Positions 42,464 through 51,673 of a stretch of 64,000 bases of DNA are shown piece after piece. The notes under the pieces were generated by a model. The model made no database searches and had not been told where the DNA came from. It was given only the letters and a program-made list of their open reading frames with translations. The DNA is from Pseudomonas spelaei (lineage in GTDB: Bacteria > Pseudomonadota > Gammaproteobacteria > Pseudomonadales > Pseudomonadaceae). Both the position numbers and the translations under genes were made by a program. Where the stretch lies: assembly GCF_009724245.1 (NCBI RefSeq), contig NZ_WNNK01000022.1, positions 60,799-124,798 of the forward strand, read 5' to 3'. Each line of letters opens with the position of its first letter. The first letter of the stretch is position 1.

Positions 42464-43894
42464 CTAGCGGGCCAGGGCTTTAACGGTCGTCGGCATAAAC
42501 GCCGGGTGAATTGGGTTGGCCTGCTGAATCAGCTCATCCGTGCGCCCGGTATCCCGATACAGTCGGTTGGCCATGGCCAGGGCTGACATGGGAGCGCGAA
42601 AGGTGAACGTCTCCAACGTTGGAAGCGTGGCGCCGGTGGTGGTCAGAGCACTCACCACGGCCTGGCGCAGTGCAACCAAGGCGCCATAGCTTTCGTCGTC
42701 TCCACTGTCGCCCGCCACCAGCAGCTCCCCGTCAATAAAACCGGTCACCGTCGCCATGGTGGTCATGGCTTCGTCGTAGGAGGTCGGCACGTAAGTCGCG
42801 ACAACCTTGCCAATTGAGGCCAGGGCCGAACGCCGGAGCAGCGCACTGGTGGCATCCTGAGCAACCTCCCGCGCGACACCAATGATGCTGCTACCGGAAA
42901 CCGGTGGCGGCGTAAATCGGGCCAGCGATCCAAGCAGCTCAATGGCATTGCCAGGGTCTGCAATGCTGGCCACCAGCGCATCCATCACACCTTGCACAGC
43001 GTCCGTGAACTGCTGGCCGCTGTTTGCGTCCAGATTCGCAGCCGCGACCAAAAGCACATCCATCGCCGTGTCCACTGCCGCACGGTTGGTCGTGTTCTTG
43101 GCGATCAAGTCGGCCATGGTCGCCGTACTGTCCTTGGCTTTTTTGTTGACCGTGAGCGCGCTGCTGACGTTGCCGTTGGCATAGCGCCCAAAGTTACCGG
43201 TCATCAGGCTGGCCAAGCTGGTGATACTCCGCACGTCGCGGGTGATACGGCCCACAAGCACCTGGAAGTCGGCGATCACGCCCACCACCATGCCGACAAT
43301 AGCCCTGCCGAACTTGATGACGCCCTCCACGGCATTGATCACCGCCGTGACGCCACCAATCACCTTGCGTACAAAGTCCAGCGCCGACGAAAGCCCCAGG
43401 GCAGAGGCGAGTTTGTCCAGCAGTGAACCGGTCGAGGTGGTGATTGAGGGAAAGACCCGATCACCCGACTCGATGAAGACGATACTGATTTCAAAGTACC
43501 GCCCCATGTCCCAGCGCTCGATCACGCTCAGACCTTCAGAGGGAACGCTGACCTTCAGCGCGCCCAGAGTTGGGTGCATCAATGCCCCCGGCCCTGCTGC
43601 CTCAACAGCCCCGATCAGGGCGTCACGCTGAGCCAGAACGCTACCACCGCCATACACCAGGCTGTCGGTGACCAGAAACCCGCTCATGCGGATTCGGCGG
43701 GTCGAGCGCCCCATGTCCTCGATGTAGGGTTTGTCACGCCCCGGGTATTCGTGGAGCGCCAGGCGGCGACCAAAACGTGCATCGCCGCCGTAAACTGCGA
43801 ACGGAACACCACGAAACGATGCCTGATTGAGCATCTCCGGCCAGGTCTTGTTGGATTCCTGGGCGATCTGAATGATGTCTGACAGCAAACTCAT
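42464..43894 (-). CDS. DNA circularization / Mu gpN-like protein
   Basis: A 476-aa protein opening MSLLSDIIQIAQESNKTWPEMLNQASFRGVPFAVYGGDARFGRR, the start of the DNA circularisation N-terminal domain, followed by helical segments. Its start overlaps the tape-measure stop by 4 bases (ATGA). A tail assembly component. Confidence 0.9.
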   Translation of the reverse strand: MSLLSDIIQIAQESNKTWPEMLNQASFRGVPFAVYGGDARFGRRLALHEYPGRDKPYIEDMGRSTRRIRMSGFLVTDSLVYGGGSVLAQRDALIGAVEAAGPGALMHPTLGALKVSVPSEGLSVIERWDMGRYFEISIVFIESGDRVFPSITTSTGSLLDKLASALGLSSALDFVRKVIGGVTAVINAVEGVIKFGRAIVGMVVGVIADFQVLVGRITRDVRSITSLASLMTGNFGRYANGNVSSALTVNKKAKDSTATMADLIAKNTTNRAAVDTAMDVLLVAAANLDANSGQQFTDAVQGVMDALVASIADPGNAIELLGSLARFTPPPVSGSSIIGVAREVAQDATSALLRRSALASIGKVVATYVPTSYDEAMTTMATVTGFIDGELLVAGDSGDDESYGALVALRQAVVSALTTTGATLPTLETFTFRAPMSALAMANRLYRDTGRTDELIQQANPIHPAFMPTTVKALAR

Positions 43895-46029
43895 GCGACA
43901 GCCCCCATGCCCGTATAGGCGACACGACTCGAAGCCTGGACGTTACCGTCAGACTTGACCTTTGTTTTCATTCCTTCGGGCGCGTTCTTGTGCTCGATTT
44001 CCACCTTCACACTCCCGTTTGTCGAGGCCTGGGCCGCGCCTTGGGTGTAAGGCCCCTCTGGTGCTCTCACCGGCGTAGGTGCCGGCATTGGCGCTGGTGT
44101 CTGCGTTGTTGCAGGTGCTGGCATCAGCGTCGGTGCCGACATCGCTGCGGGCGCAGGAGCCGGTGTCGAGGATGGGAGTGCTCCCGGTACCGCCGGCGCC
44201 CTCGAGATATTTACCGCCGAGCTCGCCAGAATGTCAGCCACAGCGGCGCGCTTGGCAGCATCACCATTTGCGTCGGCAGGTCGCTCGTACTTTCTGGAAA
44301 CGATGTCGCCCGCAGCGGCCGCTGTTTTAGTGGCCCGCAACGCATCCCCGGCAGAAGTCTCTCCACCCTTGGTCAGCTCGTAATGAACAAAACCAAGCTG
44401 CTCATCCAAGGTTGAGTTTTTGATGGGTTTGCCAGCCCACTTTGCGAACTCTTTCTGGCGGAAGTCGTGCCACTGAGCAATGCCATAGGCGCGTCCGCTG
44501 TCGCCGACCGCAGCCGGGTCAAAGTTACTTTCAAGGCCGAGGTTCGCGCTGATTCCGGCCGCCTGCTCCTTGGTCCAGCCCTTGTCCTGAAAGAACTGCA
44601 TCGAGCGCTTGGTGGAGTCTTCATTGATCCCGCCCTTCGCCTTCCAGGCGCTGCTTAAAACCTCTGAAGGCGATACTTCAGGAAGCCCCTGAGCGCGGCG
44701 AATACGCGCAACCTCCTTGTCCTCGCCATCGTTCAGTGTCGAGGAGTAGAACAACGCCCCAAGACCTGCTGCGGAAGCACCAAGCAAGGCGCCCGTGCCA
44801 GCCCCAGCGGCACCAGCGGCGCCCGCACCAGCAGCCCCCATACCGGCTCCCGCAGCGCCAGCGGCGCCAGTTGCAGCGCCCGCCGCAACCGCAGCGGCTT
44901 CCCAGCCCAGCAGAAGCTTGGTGAATGCCAAGACCCCGGCGCCACCACGAAGAAGTGTCACGCCGAGGGACAGGACACTGCCAATAAGGCCGGCGTTCAT
45001 CACACCGATCACCAGTAAGGCCGTATTCTGCCAGCCGCCCAACCACTCAACGACCTTGCCAACTCCTTTGCCGAAGTTGACGATCCCGTCGCCGATCTTC
45101 TTCCACTCGACCTTGTTGATCCAGATGGCAAAACCTTTGGCCCACTCGCCAATGTCGCTGGCAATCAAATCGCGATTCACCGCCAGCCAATTGGTGAACT
45201 GGTCAACCAGCGGCTTCATGACAGGAATCAACTTGTCGCCGATAGAGTTTTTGGTCCCGTCGACCACAAGGTTCAAGCCTGCCAGGCTCTGCGAGAATTC
45301 CTTGCCGCGCTTTACCGCATCGTCACTCATGACGTAGCCCAGGCGTTTCACCGTGGCTTCGTAGCGCTCAATGCCAGCAGCGCCCTCACGCAGGAATGGC
45401 AGCATGCCGCCCAGCCCCAGGTTGTTCGCTATCAGGGCTTGGACTTGCGGGCTTTTCTGGCTGGCAATCGCGTTGGCAATCGCCTTGTATTCGCCCACCA
45501 CATCCCAGGAGCCGTCCTTGGCTTTCTTCAGGCCGATGCCGAGCTTGTTCAGCATCAGCAGCGCGCCTTGGTTACGCCCCCACTGTGCGTCCTGCATGGT
45601 GGTGGCCAGGCTGTTGAGGCTGCCCGTAGCCAATTCGGTATCAATGCCAACCATCTTGGCGGCGCCCTGGAAGGTCTGCAGCTGATCCGCAGAAATACCG
45701 ATCCCGTGCGCGCTGCTGTCAATCGACCTTCCCAGCTTGGCCCAGTTAACAGCCAACGCCGCTACGCCGGCCACCGAACCAATGCCAGTGATCGCCGCCA
45801 TTGGAGCAACGATGTTGCCGATGCTGCGAGCGGCACCGCCGGCTTCCCTGCCAATATTGGTGAGGTTCTTGCCGATACGCTCAAAGCCGAGCTCACGGCC
45901 GAGGCTTTTGAAGGACTTACCGACCTCTTCAAAGGGCCGGGTCAGACGGCTGACAGAATCGTTGACCTTGCGAACGGTCGCCGAGGCCTTATCAACCGCG
46001 TCAATCGTGATCGTGAAGGTATTACCCAT
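43891..46029 (-). CDS. Tail tape-measure protein with tail-tip lysozyme domain
   Basis: A 712-aa protein: N-terminal coiled region (VRKVNDSVSRLTRPFEEVGKSFKSLGRELG), Ala/Gly-rich hydrophobic middle, then a phage-tail-lysozyme-type domain (residues about 485-590, GISANLGLESNFDPAAVGDSGRAYGIAQWH). The Pro/Ala-rich tail ends GAVA. It sets tail length and may cut peptidoglycan at entry. Its ATG overlaps the frameshifted product of the upstream gene by 8 bases. Confidence 0.92.
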   Translation of the reverse strand: MGNTFTITIDAVDKASATVRKVNDSVSRLTRPFEEVGKSFKSLGRELGFERIGKNLTNIGREAGGAARSIGNIVAPMAAITGIGSVAGVAALAVNWAKLGRSIDSSAHGIGISADQLQTFQGAAKMVGIDTELATGSLNSLATTMQDAQWGRNQGALLMLNKLGIGLKKAKDGSWDVVGEYKAIANAIASQKSPQVQALIANNLGLGGMLPFLREGAAGIERYEATVKRLGYVMSDDAVKRGKEFSQSLAGLNLVVDGTKNSIGDKLIPVMKPLVDQFTNWLAVNRDLIASDIGEWAKGFAIWINKVEWKKIGDGIVNFGKGVGKVVEWLGGWQNTALLVIGVMNAGLIGSVLSLGVTLLRGGAGVLAFTKLLLGWEAAAVAAGAATGAAGAAGAGMGAAGAGAAGAAGAGTGALLGASAAGLGALFYSSTLNDGEDKEVARIRRAQGLPEVSPSEVLSSAWKAKGGINEDSTKRSMQFFQDKGWTKEQAAGISANLGLESNFDPAAVGDSGRAYGIAQWHDFRQKEFAKWAGKPIKNSTLDEQLGFVHYELTKGGETSAGDALRATKTAAAAGDIVSRKYERPADANGDAAKRAAVADILASSAVNISRAPAVPGALPSSTPAPAPAAMSAPTLMPAPATTQTPAPMPAPTPVRAPEGPYTQGAAQASTNGSVKVEIEHKNAPEGMKTKVKSDGNVQASSRVAYTGMGAVA

Positions 46030-46431
46030 CTGAGTTACCCGCCATGCGAATGGCTTGTTTGTTCCATTCGACCAGTTCCTTCAAAGTGAGCGACCACGCA
46101 TCGCGTGGCCCCCAACCGTAATACTTGGTGAGCTCGGCAATCAGCTCTGGCCAGCCTCCTCCGGCTGACCAGCTTCGGTAAAACCCTCCAAGAACTTGTT
46201 GGCTGCCACCAGGTCACGCTTGCTGAGTTTCTCAACAGAGCTGCGTGGAATGCCCGCTACCAGACCAATCAGCGTGATCGCAGATCCGACCATGGTGTCT
46301 GCTCGAGCGGCTTTTTCCATCTCGCCGGCGGTCGGCTCGCGCAGCTTGATCTCTTCGTAGGTAATAGCGTTTTCACCCTTGCCGATGATCACGGGCTTGC
46401 TCAGGGTGATGGTGATTTCGTCTTCAAACAT
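46022..46431 (-). CDS. Tail assembly chaperone, -1 frameshift product (GT-type)
   Basis: The zero-frame gene (46141-46431) contains the slippery heptamer G GGT TTT (46180-46186 on the plus strand as AAAACCC). A -1 shift there leaves the frame open through the zero-frame stop and adds 40-odd residues including WPELIAELTKYYGWGPRDAWSLTLKELVEWNKQAI, which resembles the GpE'-type chaperone tail. The stop at 46022-46024 overlaps the tape-measure start. This is the classical lambda gpG/gpGT and P2 E/E' arrangement, giving a product of about 136 aa. Confidence 0.75.
46141..46431 (-). CDS. Tail assembly protein, short form (Mu gp41-like)
   Basis: A 96-aa protein: EITITLSKPVIIGKGENAITYEEIKLREPTAGEMEKAAR is the tail-assembly (Mu gp41/P2 E) signature; the second half is helical. 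It ends QPEEAGQS. Ribosomes that slip at 46180 make the longer form. Confidence 0.88.
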   Translation of the reverse strand: MFEDEITITLSKPVIIGKGENAITYEEIKLREPTAGEMEKAARADTMVGSAITLIGLVAGIPRSSVEKLSKRDLVAANKFLEGFTEAGQPEEAGQS

Positions 46432-46434
46432 GGA

Positions 46435-46800
46435 TCAGTTCTCCGTAACAGAAGGGCCTTCCCACTTCACTTCAATAGTGGCGTCGGAAGATTTGGATTC
46501 TTGTTGGTCAGTGGTCCACATGTTGCGACCGATGATGGTTTTGCCGTTGGCCAGCTCAGCGACGACCGTGGCGTTGTTCATTGCATTGATGTCACCAATG
46601 CTCAGGTTTGAGGCATCACGCAGCGTGGCGGCGATGTAGCCGGGCTGCGGGGTCTCGCTGTAGCCGTGAATGCCGTCCTGCCCTTTCAAGGTTTCGCGGG
46701 AGACCCCGGAAATCTTGTAAGAGAAGTCACCGGCCAGCATGTAACTCACGCCGTCGATGGACAGGTAACAGGTCCCGGCAAGGCGGTTGGGATCAGCCAT
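46435..46800 (-). CDS. Phage tail tube protein (Mu gpM-like)
   Basis: A 121-aa protein opening MADPNRLAGTCYLSIDGVSYML with REtLKGQDGIHGYSE-type and the AELANGKTIIGRNMWTTDQQES block: the Mu-type tail tube. It lies inside the sheath, and downstream of a terminator-like hairpin. Confidence 0.9.
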   Translation of the reverse strand: MADPNRLAGTCYLSIDGVSYMLAGDFSYKISGVSRETLKGQDGIHGYSETPQPGYIAATLRDASNLSIGDINAMNNATVVAELANGKTIIGRNMWTTDQQESKSSDATIEVKWEGPSVTEN

Positions 46801-46814
46801 AGGTTTCTCCAGGC

Positions 46815-46837
46815 GAAAAAAAACCGCTCAAGGCGGC
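46815..46837 (-). terminator. Terminator-like hairpin before the tail tube gene
   Basis: A short GC stem (CCGC/GCGG) with loop, followed on the minus strand by eight T. The stem is weaker than at the other sites. Between sheath and tube genes. Confidence 0.6.
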
Positions 46838-46856
46838 GATAGGCGAAATGCCTGGG

Positions 46857-48335
46857 TTATTGGCGGAACTGAGCCAACAGCGCAAAGACCCGCAATTGGT
46901 TGATCAGGGTCCCCGGCCAGAGCACATCGACTCGATTGGGGTTGGTCCGGTTCTTCTCGACGATCAGTTCCTTGGCGTAGGCTTTGGCATCCTGGACAAA
47001 CCCGTCGTACTCCAGCTCGCCGTATTGAGCGATCAAGTCGGCCTTGATGATTTTTGGCGTGACGATCGCCGAGCCTGGCGCAAAGCGTGTGCCGTCAGCC
47101 GCCAGCTTCACCCGGGCATATTTGGAGGTCACCAACGACTTCTGGGCGCGCAACACATACATCAGCAGGAACAGCGTCTCGACCTGTAGATAGCTGTCAT
47201 CTGCGGCGCCAAAGCTGTTTTTCTGGTACGTGGTGATCAGGTTTTCAATCGCAACGGTGCCATCGCTGGCCACGGTGAAGGTGGAGATACCATCCCACAG
47301 CAGGGTATTGCGCTCGCCCAGATCAAAACGCGACGACGGCGGCGGCGCCAGCACCGTGCTCAACGTCAAGGTTTGCAGTGGCCGGCCTGGATCAGCACGC
47401 AGCGCCACCGCAGCGGAACCCGCCACATCTGCCGCCCAAATCCAAGCCGGGGACGGCGAGTCATAGAAGCCCATGATCGACTCGTGCTGGTGGTTACGAG
47501 CGTTGCCCGCAGTGGCCAGGGTCGCGAGCGTGCCGCGCTGAGCGGCGAAGATGTGCCCATAGATCTGGCTGGCATAACTCCAGCGCCCGGTTTTGTCGTT
47601 GAGCAGGTTTTTCAGGGCGTTCAGGGATGCCGTGTCGGTGTATGGGCTGACAATGAAGTCGAAGGCCTCGTCACCCAGGCTCGACAAAGCCACATCGAGC
47701 ACCGGGTTGGTTGCGCCAGCAGCCATGGCGGTAATGGTCAGTGTCAGGCCAGCCGGAGTTACCTCACCGCCCGCAGTGCCCAAGTAGTTCAAGCGCAGGT
47801 CAATGTCGTTGCCGGTGGCGCCTTTGTTCTTGGCCGTGATTTTCACGGTCGCGGCGGTGGCTTCAGCGGTCACCGGCAGATTGCTGGAGCTATTGACCAG
47901 GGCCGCCAGGCCCGTCGCAATGTCTTCTGCCGGTTCAGCCGTGGACACAGGGAAGCTAAGGAGCTGACCAGCGATGTAAAGCGAGATAACACCCGTACCG
48001 CTCGGAGTGCCAGCGACCAGCAAAGTACCAGTTGCCGCCACCGAGCCCGCAGCGTCAGCCAGGGGCAGAAACCACACCTCACCGAAGTTATCCGAAGCCT
48101 TGTAGGCTGCGGTCATCAGCGCCAACATCGAGCCAAGACCGCCTTTAGCCTGGGCATCGCTCTTACCCTGGCCGAGCACCGGCACATTAACCACACCATT
48201 ACCGGTATCTGTGATCTGCCCGATGATCAGGGTGCGCTGAGTTTGTGCGCCGCTGTTGGCCTGGGAGTTATCGACCTCGGCGTAGAACAGCGGAACCCGC
48301 AGGTTCGACGGGATGTTGCTAAATGGGACGGTCAT
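46857..48335 (-). CDS. Tail sheath protein (Mu gpL-like)
   Basis: A 492-aa protein: FSNIPSNLRVPLFYAEVDNSQAN opening, internal RSDPGRPLQTLTLSTVLAPP, and the VLRAQKSLVTSKYARVKLAADGTRFAPGSAIVTPKIIKADLIAQYGELEYDGFVQDAKAYAKELIVEKN C-terminal part are typical contractile sheath. Start overlaps the DUF2635 stop (TAATG). Confidence 0.95.
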   Translation of the reverse strand: MTVPFSNIPSNLRVPLFYAEVDNSQANSGAQTQRTLIIGQITDTGNGVVNVPVLGQGKSDAQAKGGLGSMLALMTAAYKASDNFGEVWFLPLADAAGSVAATGTLLVAGTPSGTGVISLYIAGQLLSFPVSTAEPAEDIATGLAALVNSSSNLPVTAEATAATVKITAKNKGATGNDIDLRLNYLGTAGGEVTPAGLTLTITAMAAGATNPVLDVALSSLGDEAFDFIVSPYTDTASLNALKNLLNDKTGRWSYASQIYGHIFAAQRGTLATLATAGNARNHQHESIMGFYDSPSPAWIWAADVAGSAAVALRADPGRPLQTLTLSTVLAPPPSSRFDLGERNTLLWDGISTFTVASDGTVAIENLITTYQKNSFGAADDSYLQVETLFLLMYVLRAQKSLVTSKYARVKLAADGTRFAPGSAIVTPKIIKADLIAQYGELEYDGFVQDAKAYAKELIVEKNRTNPNRVDVLWPGTLINQLRVFALLAQFRQ

Positions 48336-48577
48336 TAACTGTCGCTCCCTTTGGAGGTTTCAGGCTTGGCGCCCTTGGCAACTGCCGGTTTTTCTTCGTC
48401 CGCCGGCGTTGGCTCAACCACAGCGACCACCTTCGGAGCGGTAAGTGTCACGTCATTACAACTGAGCCGGCGAAGCCAATAGTGATCGTTGTCTGCGACC
48501 TCTCGGCCTTCTTCCGGCAGTGCGTCGCGTTTGACCGGGTCGCGTACCAGCAACCCAGGGGAGGGATAAATGCGCAT
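48335..48577 (-). CDS. DUF2635 family protein (Mu gp38-like)
   Basis: An 80-aa protein opening MRIYPSPGLLVRDPVKRDALPEEGREV, the DUF2635 signature found just before sheath genes. It starts 2 bases after the upstream gene. Function unknown; probably assembly. Confidence 0.88.
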   Translation of the reverse strand: MRIYPSPGLLVRDPVKRDALPEEGREVADNDHYWLRRLSCNDVTLTAPKVVAVVEPTPADEEKPAVAKGAKPETSKGSDS

Positions 48578-48579
48578 AG

Positions 48580-49212
48580 TTACTCCTGCGGAAATTCGTA
48601 CGAAAGGAAGCCTTCTGCCCGCCCGTCCGGACCAACGACGCGCGGCGCCGGGGTAACGGAATCGGGAAACATTGGATCGAGATATGTGCCTGTAGCATCT
48701 ACAACGTTGAGCAGATCACTGGTGATGCTCAACTCATGCAGGGGATCGGTCGGGACCGGATAAAACTCTTCTGGTCCCTGGTAAAACTCCATGCCGACAT
48801 CCATCACCAGCTCGGCAAGCTCCAGAGCGGCATCCCCGTCTTCCTGAATCTGTGATCGGATAAAAGGGAACTGCTGCAACCGCTCCATCAATGGCGGGTA
48901 ATTGATCAATGCCCTCTTGATCTGCTGCTGGAACACCTCCAGCTCATCAATCGACTTGGCCGCCGCAGCGTTGCCGGGAAGTGCCTTCAACTGAATCCTG
49001 GCACTGACCCGGATAACTGCGGTGACTGTGAACTGTGGGGCGCCATTGCGGCCGAGAGACTCCATGTCCTCAGCCGGTGAGTGCAGGTACAAAAGCGGGT
49101 AGTCGCCCTTCGCAATAGGCCAGGACCGCGCGGAAAACACGTTGTCTCCTGCAGCTGTTGCCCCCTTCAGCGCCTCCATGGTTAGTCGACGCAGATCTGC
49201 TGTAGTAGTCAT
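48580..49212 (-). CDS. Mu gp37-like protein (DUF1834)
   Basis: A 210-aa protein with MTTTADLRRLTMEALKGATAAGDNVFSARSWP and later RALINYPPLMERLQQFPF; matches the DUF1834/gp37 minor head-tail or tail completion family. TGATG overlap with the upstream gene sets the start at 49212. Confidence 0.8.
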   Translation of the reverse strand: MTTTADLRRLTMEALKGATAAGDNVFSARSWPIAKGDYPLLYLHSPAEDMESLGRNGAPQFTVTAVIRVSARIQLKALPGNAAAAKSIDELEVFQQQIKRALINYPPLMERLQQFPFIRSQIQEDGDAALELAELVMDVGMEFYQGPEEFYPVPTDPLHELSITSDLLNVVDATGTYLDPMFPDSVTPAPRVVGPDGRAEGFLSYEFPQE

Positions 49213-49547
49213 CACATTTCACTCAACATCAGCTTTGCCCAACCATGGCTATCTGGCCGAACATCGTTGACCAAATATCGCTTGGCAATGCTGGGGATGT
49301 AGACCTCATCATCCTGAGCAGGCTCTTCAAGAAAGGTCGACAGACGAACGCCCAGCACTGGCTGGGCGTTGTTGGAGCCCACAAGCGGATCAATCAACTC
49401 GGCCTCTCGGTAGGCCGAATCAAACACCCCATCAATGGGATAACCGGCACGCCCCGCAGGGAAAAACATCACTCGCCCATCAGGTCGCTGACCTTCTCCG
49501 AAAATGGCCTCAAGAGGTCCCAGTACCAAGTTGTCCCAGTCGATCAT
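49212..49547 (-). CDS. Phage head-tail joining protein (FII-position)
   Basis: A 111-aa protein (MIDWDNLVLGPLEAIFGEG ... YIPSIAKRYLVNDVRPDSHGWAKLMLSEM). Position and length correspond to lambda gpFII-like joining proteins. TGATG coupling at both ends. Function inferred from place. Confidence 0.75.
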   Translation of the reverse strand: MIDWDNLVLGPLEAIFGEGQRPDGRVMFFPAGRAGYPIDGVFDSAYREAELIDPLVGSNNAQPVLGVRLSTFLEEPAQDDEVYIPSIAKRYLVNDVRPDSHGWAKLMLSEM

Positions 49548-49783
49548 CAGGCAATCCTCACGCTAGGCCCCGCCGCCACAGAGACATGCGGCCCTGTTTG
49601 CGGCTTCTCGATCACGTCGCCATCGGTCAAAAAGCCGAGCGCAGTCAGCGACTCGACCTCATCCTTGGGCACCTTGACGGTGTCGCCAGGCCCAACCCTT
49701 TTTCCGTTGACGCCGACCACGGTTCGGCCATGGGCCACGACGGCCTCCACTACAGAGGCCCCCGTTCCAGGTGCGCCAGCCAT
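49547..49783 (-). CDS. Small phage structural protein at the FI position
   Basis: A 78-aa protein with a small beta-domain (VVGVNGKRVGPGDTVKVPKDEVESLTALGFL), as in head proteins that sit between major capsid and joining genes. TGATG overlap with the capsid stop. Role not established. Confidence 0.7.
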   Translation of the reverse strand: MAGAPGTGASVVEAVVAHGRTVVGVNGKRVGPGDTVKVPKDEVESLTALGFLTDGDVIEKPQTGPHVSVAAGPSVRIA

Positions 49784-50862
49784 CAGCCTTTGCTCGGCGG
49801 AGTGCAGACCTTCGCGGCAAGGCAGGCGTTAACACGGCTTGGGATGACCAGCGGCGAGCTCTGCATCAACAGGATGCGTTGAGCCGGGTCATTCTCGACC
49901 CAGGTCTTTGGCGCGTATGGCATGGCCTGGTAGTTGAAGTTCGGGTCGAGAATCGAACCGAAGGCGCGGGTGCCGAGCAGTTGCTGGCCAGACATCAGCA
50001 TGTAGCCGTCGGGCAGCATCGGCTGTTCAACGCCGTTGTCGTCAATGAACCACTCGTTGTACAGCCACAGGTCGTATTGACCCCAGCGCCCCTTGTAAAC
50101 AGCACCCGGCGCGATCTGCGGGCCGATGTTGATGCTGCCCGCCTCGGACTGTTTCGGGAAAAAGATGGCGCCGAATACTTTCTCGTCGTTGGAGAAGGTC
50201 TGCCAGGCCGAGGTGGTAAACACCAAATCCTGTGCCTGCGCTCCGGAGAGCTGCAACATCAGCGTTTGCCATTCTTCCAGGTTGTTCGCCGGGATGGTGT
50301 CGCGACCGGCCTGGTTGAAGTTGGCCTTGATGCCCCACTGCTTGTTGCCGGAAAGGGCAATGCTCAGTTGGGAGTCGCGGCCAAAGTCGACCACCTCGGT
50401 TTCAAAGCCTTCGCCCGACACAACCACCTTGCCGGTGAGCATGGCCGATGCAGCCATCCACTCGAGCCGACGATCCAGCATGTCGATCTGGTCGGCCATC
50501 TCGAACGCAACGTTGGCCATTTCACGCTCGCCGGCGGTCATGGTGCCGCCGCCGATGCGCTCACCGATCTGGCGCATGATCGGCTTGCGCAGATCCGGGG
50601 CGCGCTTATCCTTGATGTAGGCCGGCTTGTAGGTGTTGGTCTGGTAGCGGCGCTGCTCAACCAGCTTGCCCTGCACCAGCGGACTGATGAAGGGAGCCAT
50701 ACGACGCAGACCGACATCGATGTCGATAGCAACAAACTCGGTCTCGGAGCTCTGAATGTTCGGGAAGAACTTGTCGAGCAGGAATTTCTGCGGACGCTTT
50801 AGCGTCGGCACGACCTGAATCAGGTCAGTGGTGCTAAAAGGAAACGAACTGGCGGCGGTCAT
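49783..50862 (-). CDS. Major capsid protein E (lambda gpE-like)
   Basis: A 359-aa protein (SFPFSTTDLIQVVPTLKRPQKFLLDKFFP, GKLVEQRRYQTNTYKPAYIKDKRAPDL) of the lambda E family. ATG 50862 with GGAGAGG is preferred to the frame upstream. It forms the icosahedral shell. A terminator precedes it. Confidence 0.95.
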   Translation of the reverse strand: MTAASSFPFSTTDLIQVVPTLKRPQKFLLDKFFPNIQSSETEFVAIDIDVGLRRMAPFISPLVQGKLVEQRRYQTNTYKPAYIKDKRAPDLRKPIMRQIGERIGGGTMTAGEREMANVAFEMADQIDMLDRRLEWMAASAMLTGKVVVSGEGFETEVVDFGRDSQLSIALSGNKQWGIKANFNQAGRDTIPANNLEEWQTLMLQLSGAQAQDLVFTTSAWQTFSNDEKVFGAIFFPKQSEAGSINIGPQIAPGAVYKGRWGQYDLWLYNEWFIDDNGVEQPMLPDGYMLMSGQQLLGTRAFGSILDPNFNYQAMPYAPKTWVENDPAQRILLMQSSPLVIPSRVNACLAAKVCTPPSKG

Positions 50863-50899
50863 GGGCCTCTCCAAAGCAAAAAATGCTGAATCCAACCCA

Positions 50900-50927
50900 C
50901 AAAAAAGCCCGCATCAGCGGGCCTTTG
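50900..50927 (-). terminator. Terminator between decoration and capsid genes
   Basis: GCCCGC stem pairs with GCGGGC with a 4-base loop, followed on the minus strand by six T. Strong Rho-independent structure inside the late operon. Confidence 0.85.
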
Positions 50928-50950
50928 TGGATGGCGGGGTATGGGCCGGA

Positions 50951-51646
50951 TTACGGCGCCGAGTTATTCGACGGGGATGCCGCCGAGAGTGAGGTTTTGG
51001 CAAACAGGCCGTACGGGCGCATGGCCGAAACCAGCGCAGGAAGCGACCATGTTGGGCTGTAAATCAGCCAAGAGGCGTTGAATTCGCCGGCCACGTAGGC
51101 GCCAGCCGTTACCGGTCCATCCGCTGCATCAGCATCGTCGACCAAGATGGCCACCGGGACCTGGCTGCCATCAGATGCCGTCCGGACGCACTCGACATAG
51201 GTGCCGACCACATCGAAGACATTGACGGTAAAGCCATCACCTACCGCAAAGGCCGTGGCGCCCGCAGTGATCGTCAGATTGATCTCGGCGTGCGCAAACG
51301 CGGTACCAACAGTTGCGTCACCCAGCACCACGCCTTCGGGGTTGGTAACACTGAAGACGGTGGCCGAGGTGGCCAACAGCGCGTAGCCACCGGTTTCGAT
51401 GGCAGAACCAACGGTGACCGGGGCCACCGTGCCATTGCCGGCGTTACCTGGCTTGGGGATGACCTGGACAGGACTGACGGTTTGTTGCCCCAAGATCGTG
51501 CCGCGCTTGAGCACGCCAGCAGCCAACAGGATCGGCTGGGTGACCAGATTGCGAGCATCGGCAATCAGCTGATCAGGGATATACACCTGTGCCTGAACGC
51601 CTGGTCGTTGTGGGTTGTCTCGAATTTCAGTTGGAATCAGCGACAT
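50951..51646 (-). CDS. Capsid decoration protein (lambda gpD-like)
   Basis: A 231-aa protein (SLIPTEIRDNPQRPGVQAQVYIPDQLIADARNLVTQPILLAAG); SVVAPVTVGSAIETGGYALLA-type regions and the ETCVRTASDGS pattern fit the head decoration D family. It is longer than lambda gpD (110 aa), as in other pseudomonad phages. Lies between the acidic protein and the capsid. Confidence 0.8.
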   Translation of the reverse strand: MSLIPTEIRDNPQRPGVQAQVYIPDQLIADARNLVTQPILLAAGVLKRGTILGQQTVSPVQVIPKPGNAGNGTVAPVTVGSAIETGGYALLATSATVFSVTNPEGVVLGDATVGTAFAHAEINLTITAGATAFAVGDGFTVNVFDVVGTYVECVRTASDGSQVPVAILVDDADAADGPVTAGAYVAGEFNASWLIYSPTWSLPALVSAMRPYGLFAKTSLSAASPSNNSAP

Positions 51647-51673
51647 GCTGTTGATCTCCGTTTGGCGTTGAGG

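Noticed and set aside
46035..46235. 66-codon minus frame over the chaperone/tape-measure junction
   Set aside because: It is the other (+1) frame; the -1 frame has the conserved tail and joins at the slippery site.
49771..50802. Plus-strand frame of 343 codons opposite the capsid gene
   Set aside because: Capsid E is certain; composition of the mirror frame is not protein-like.
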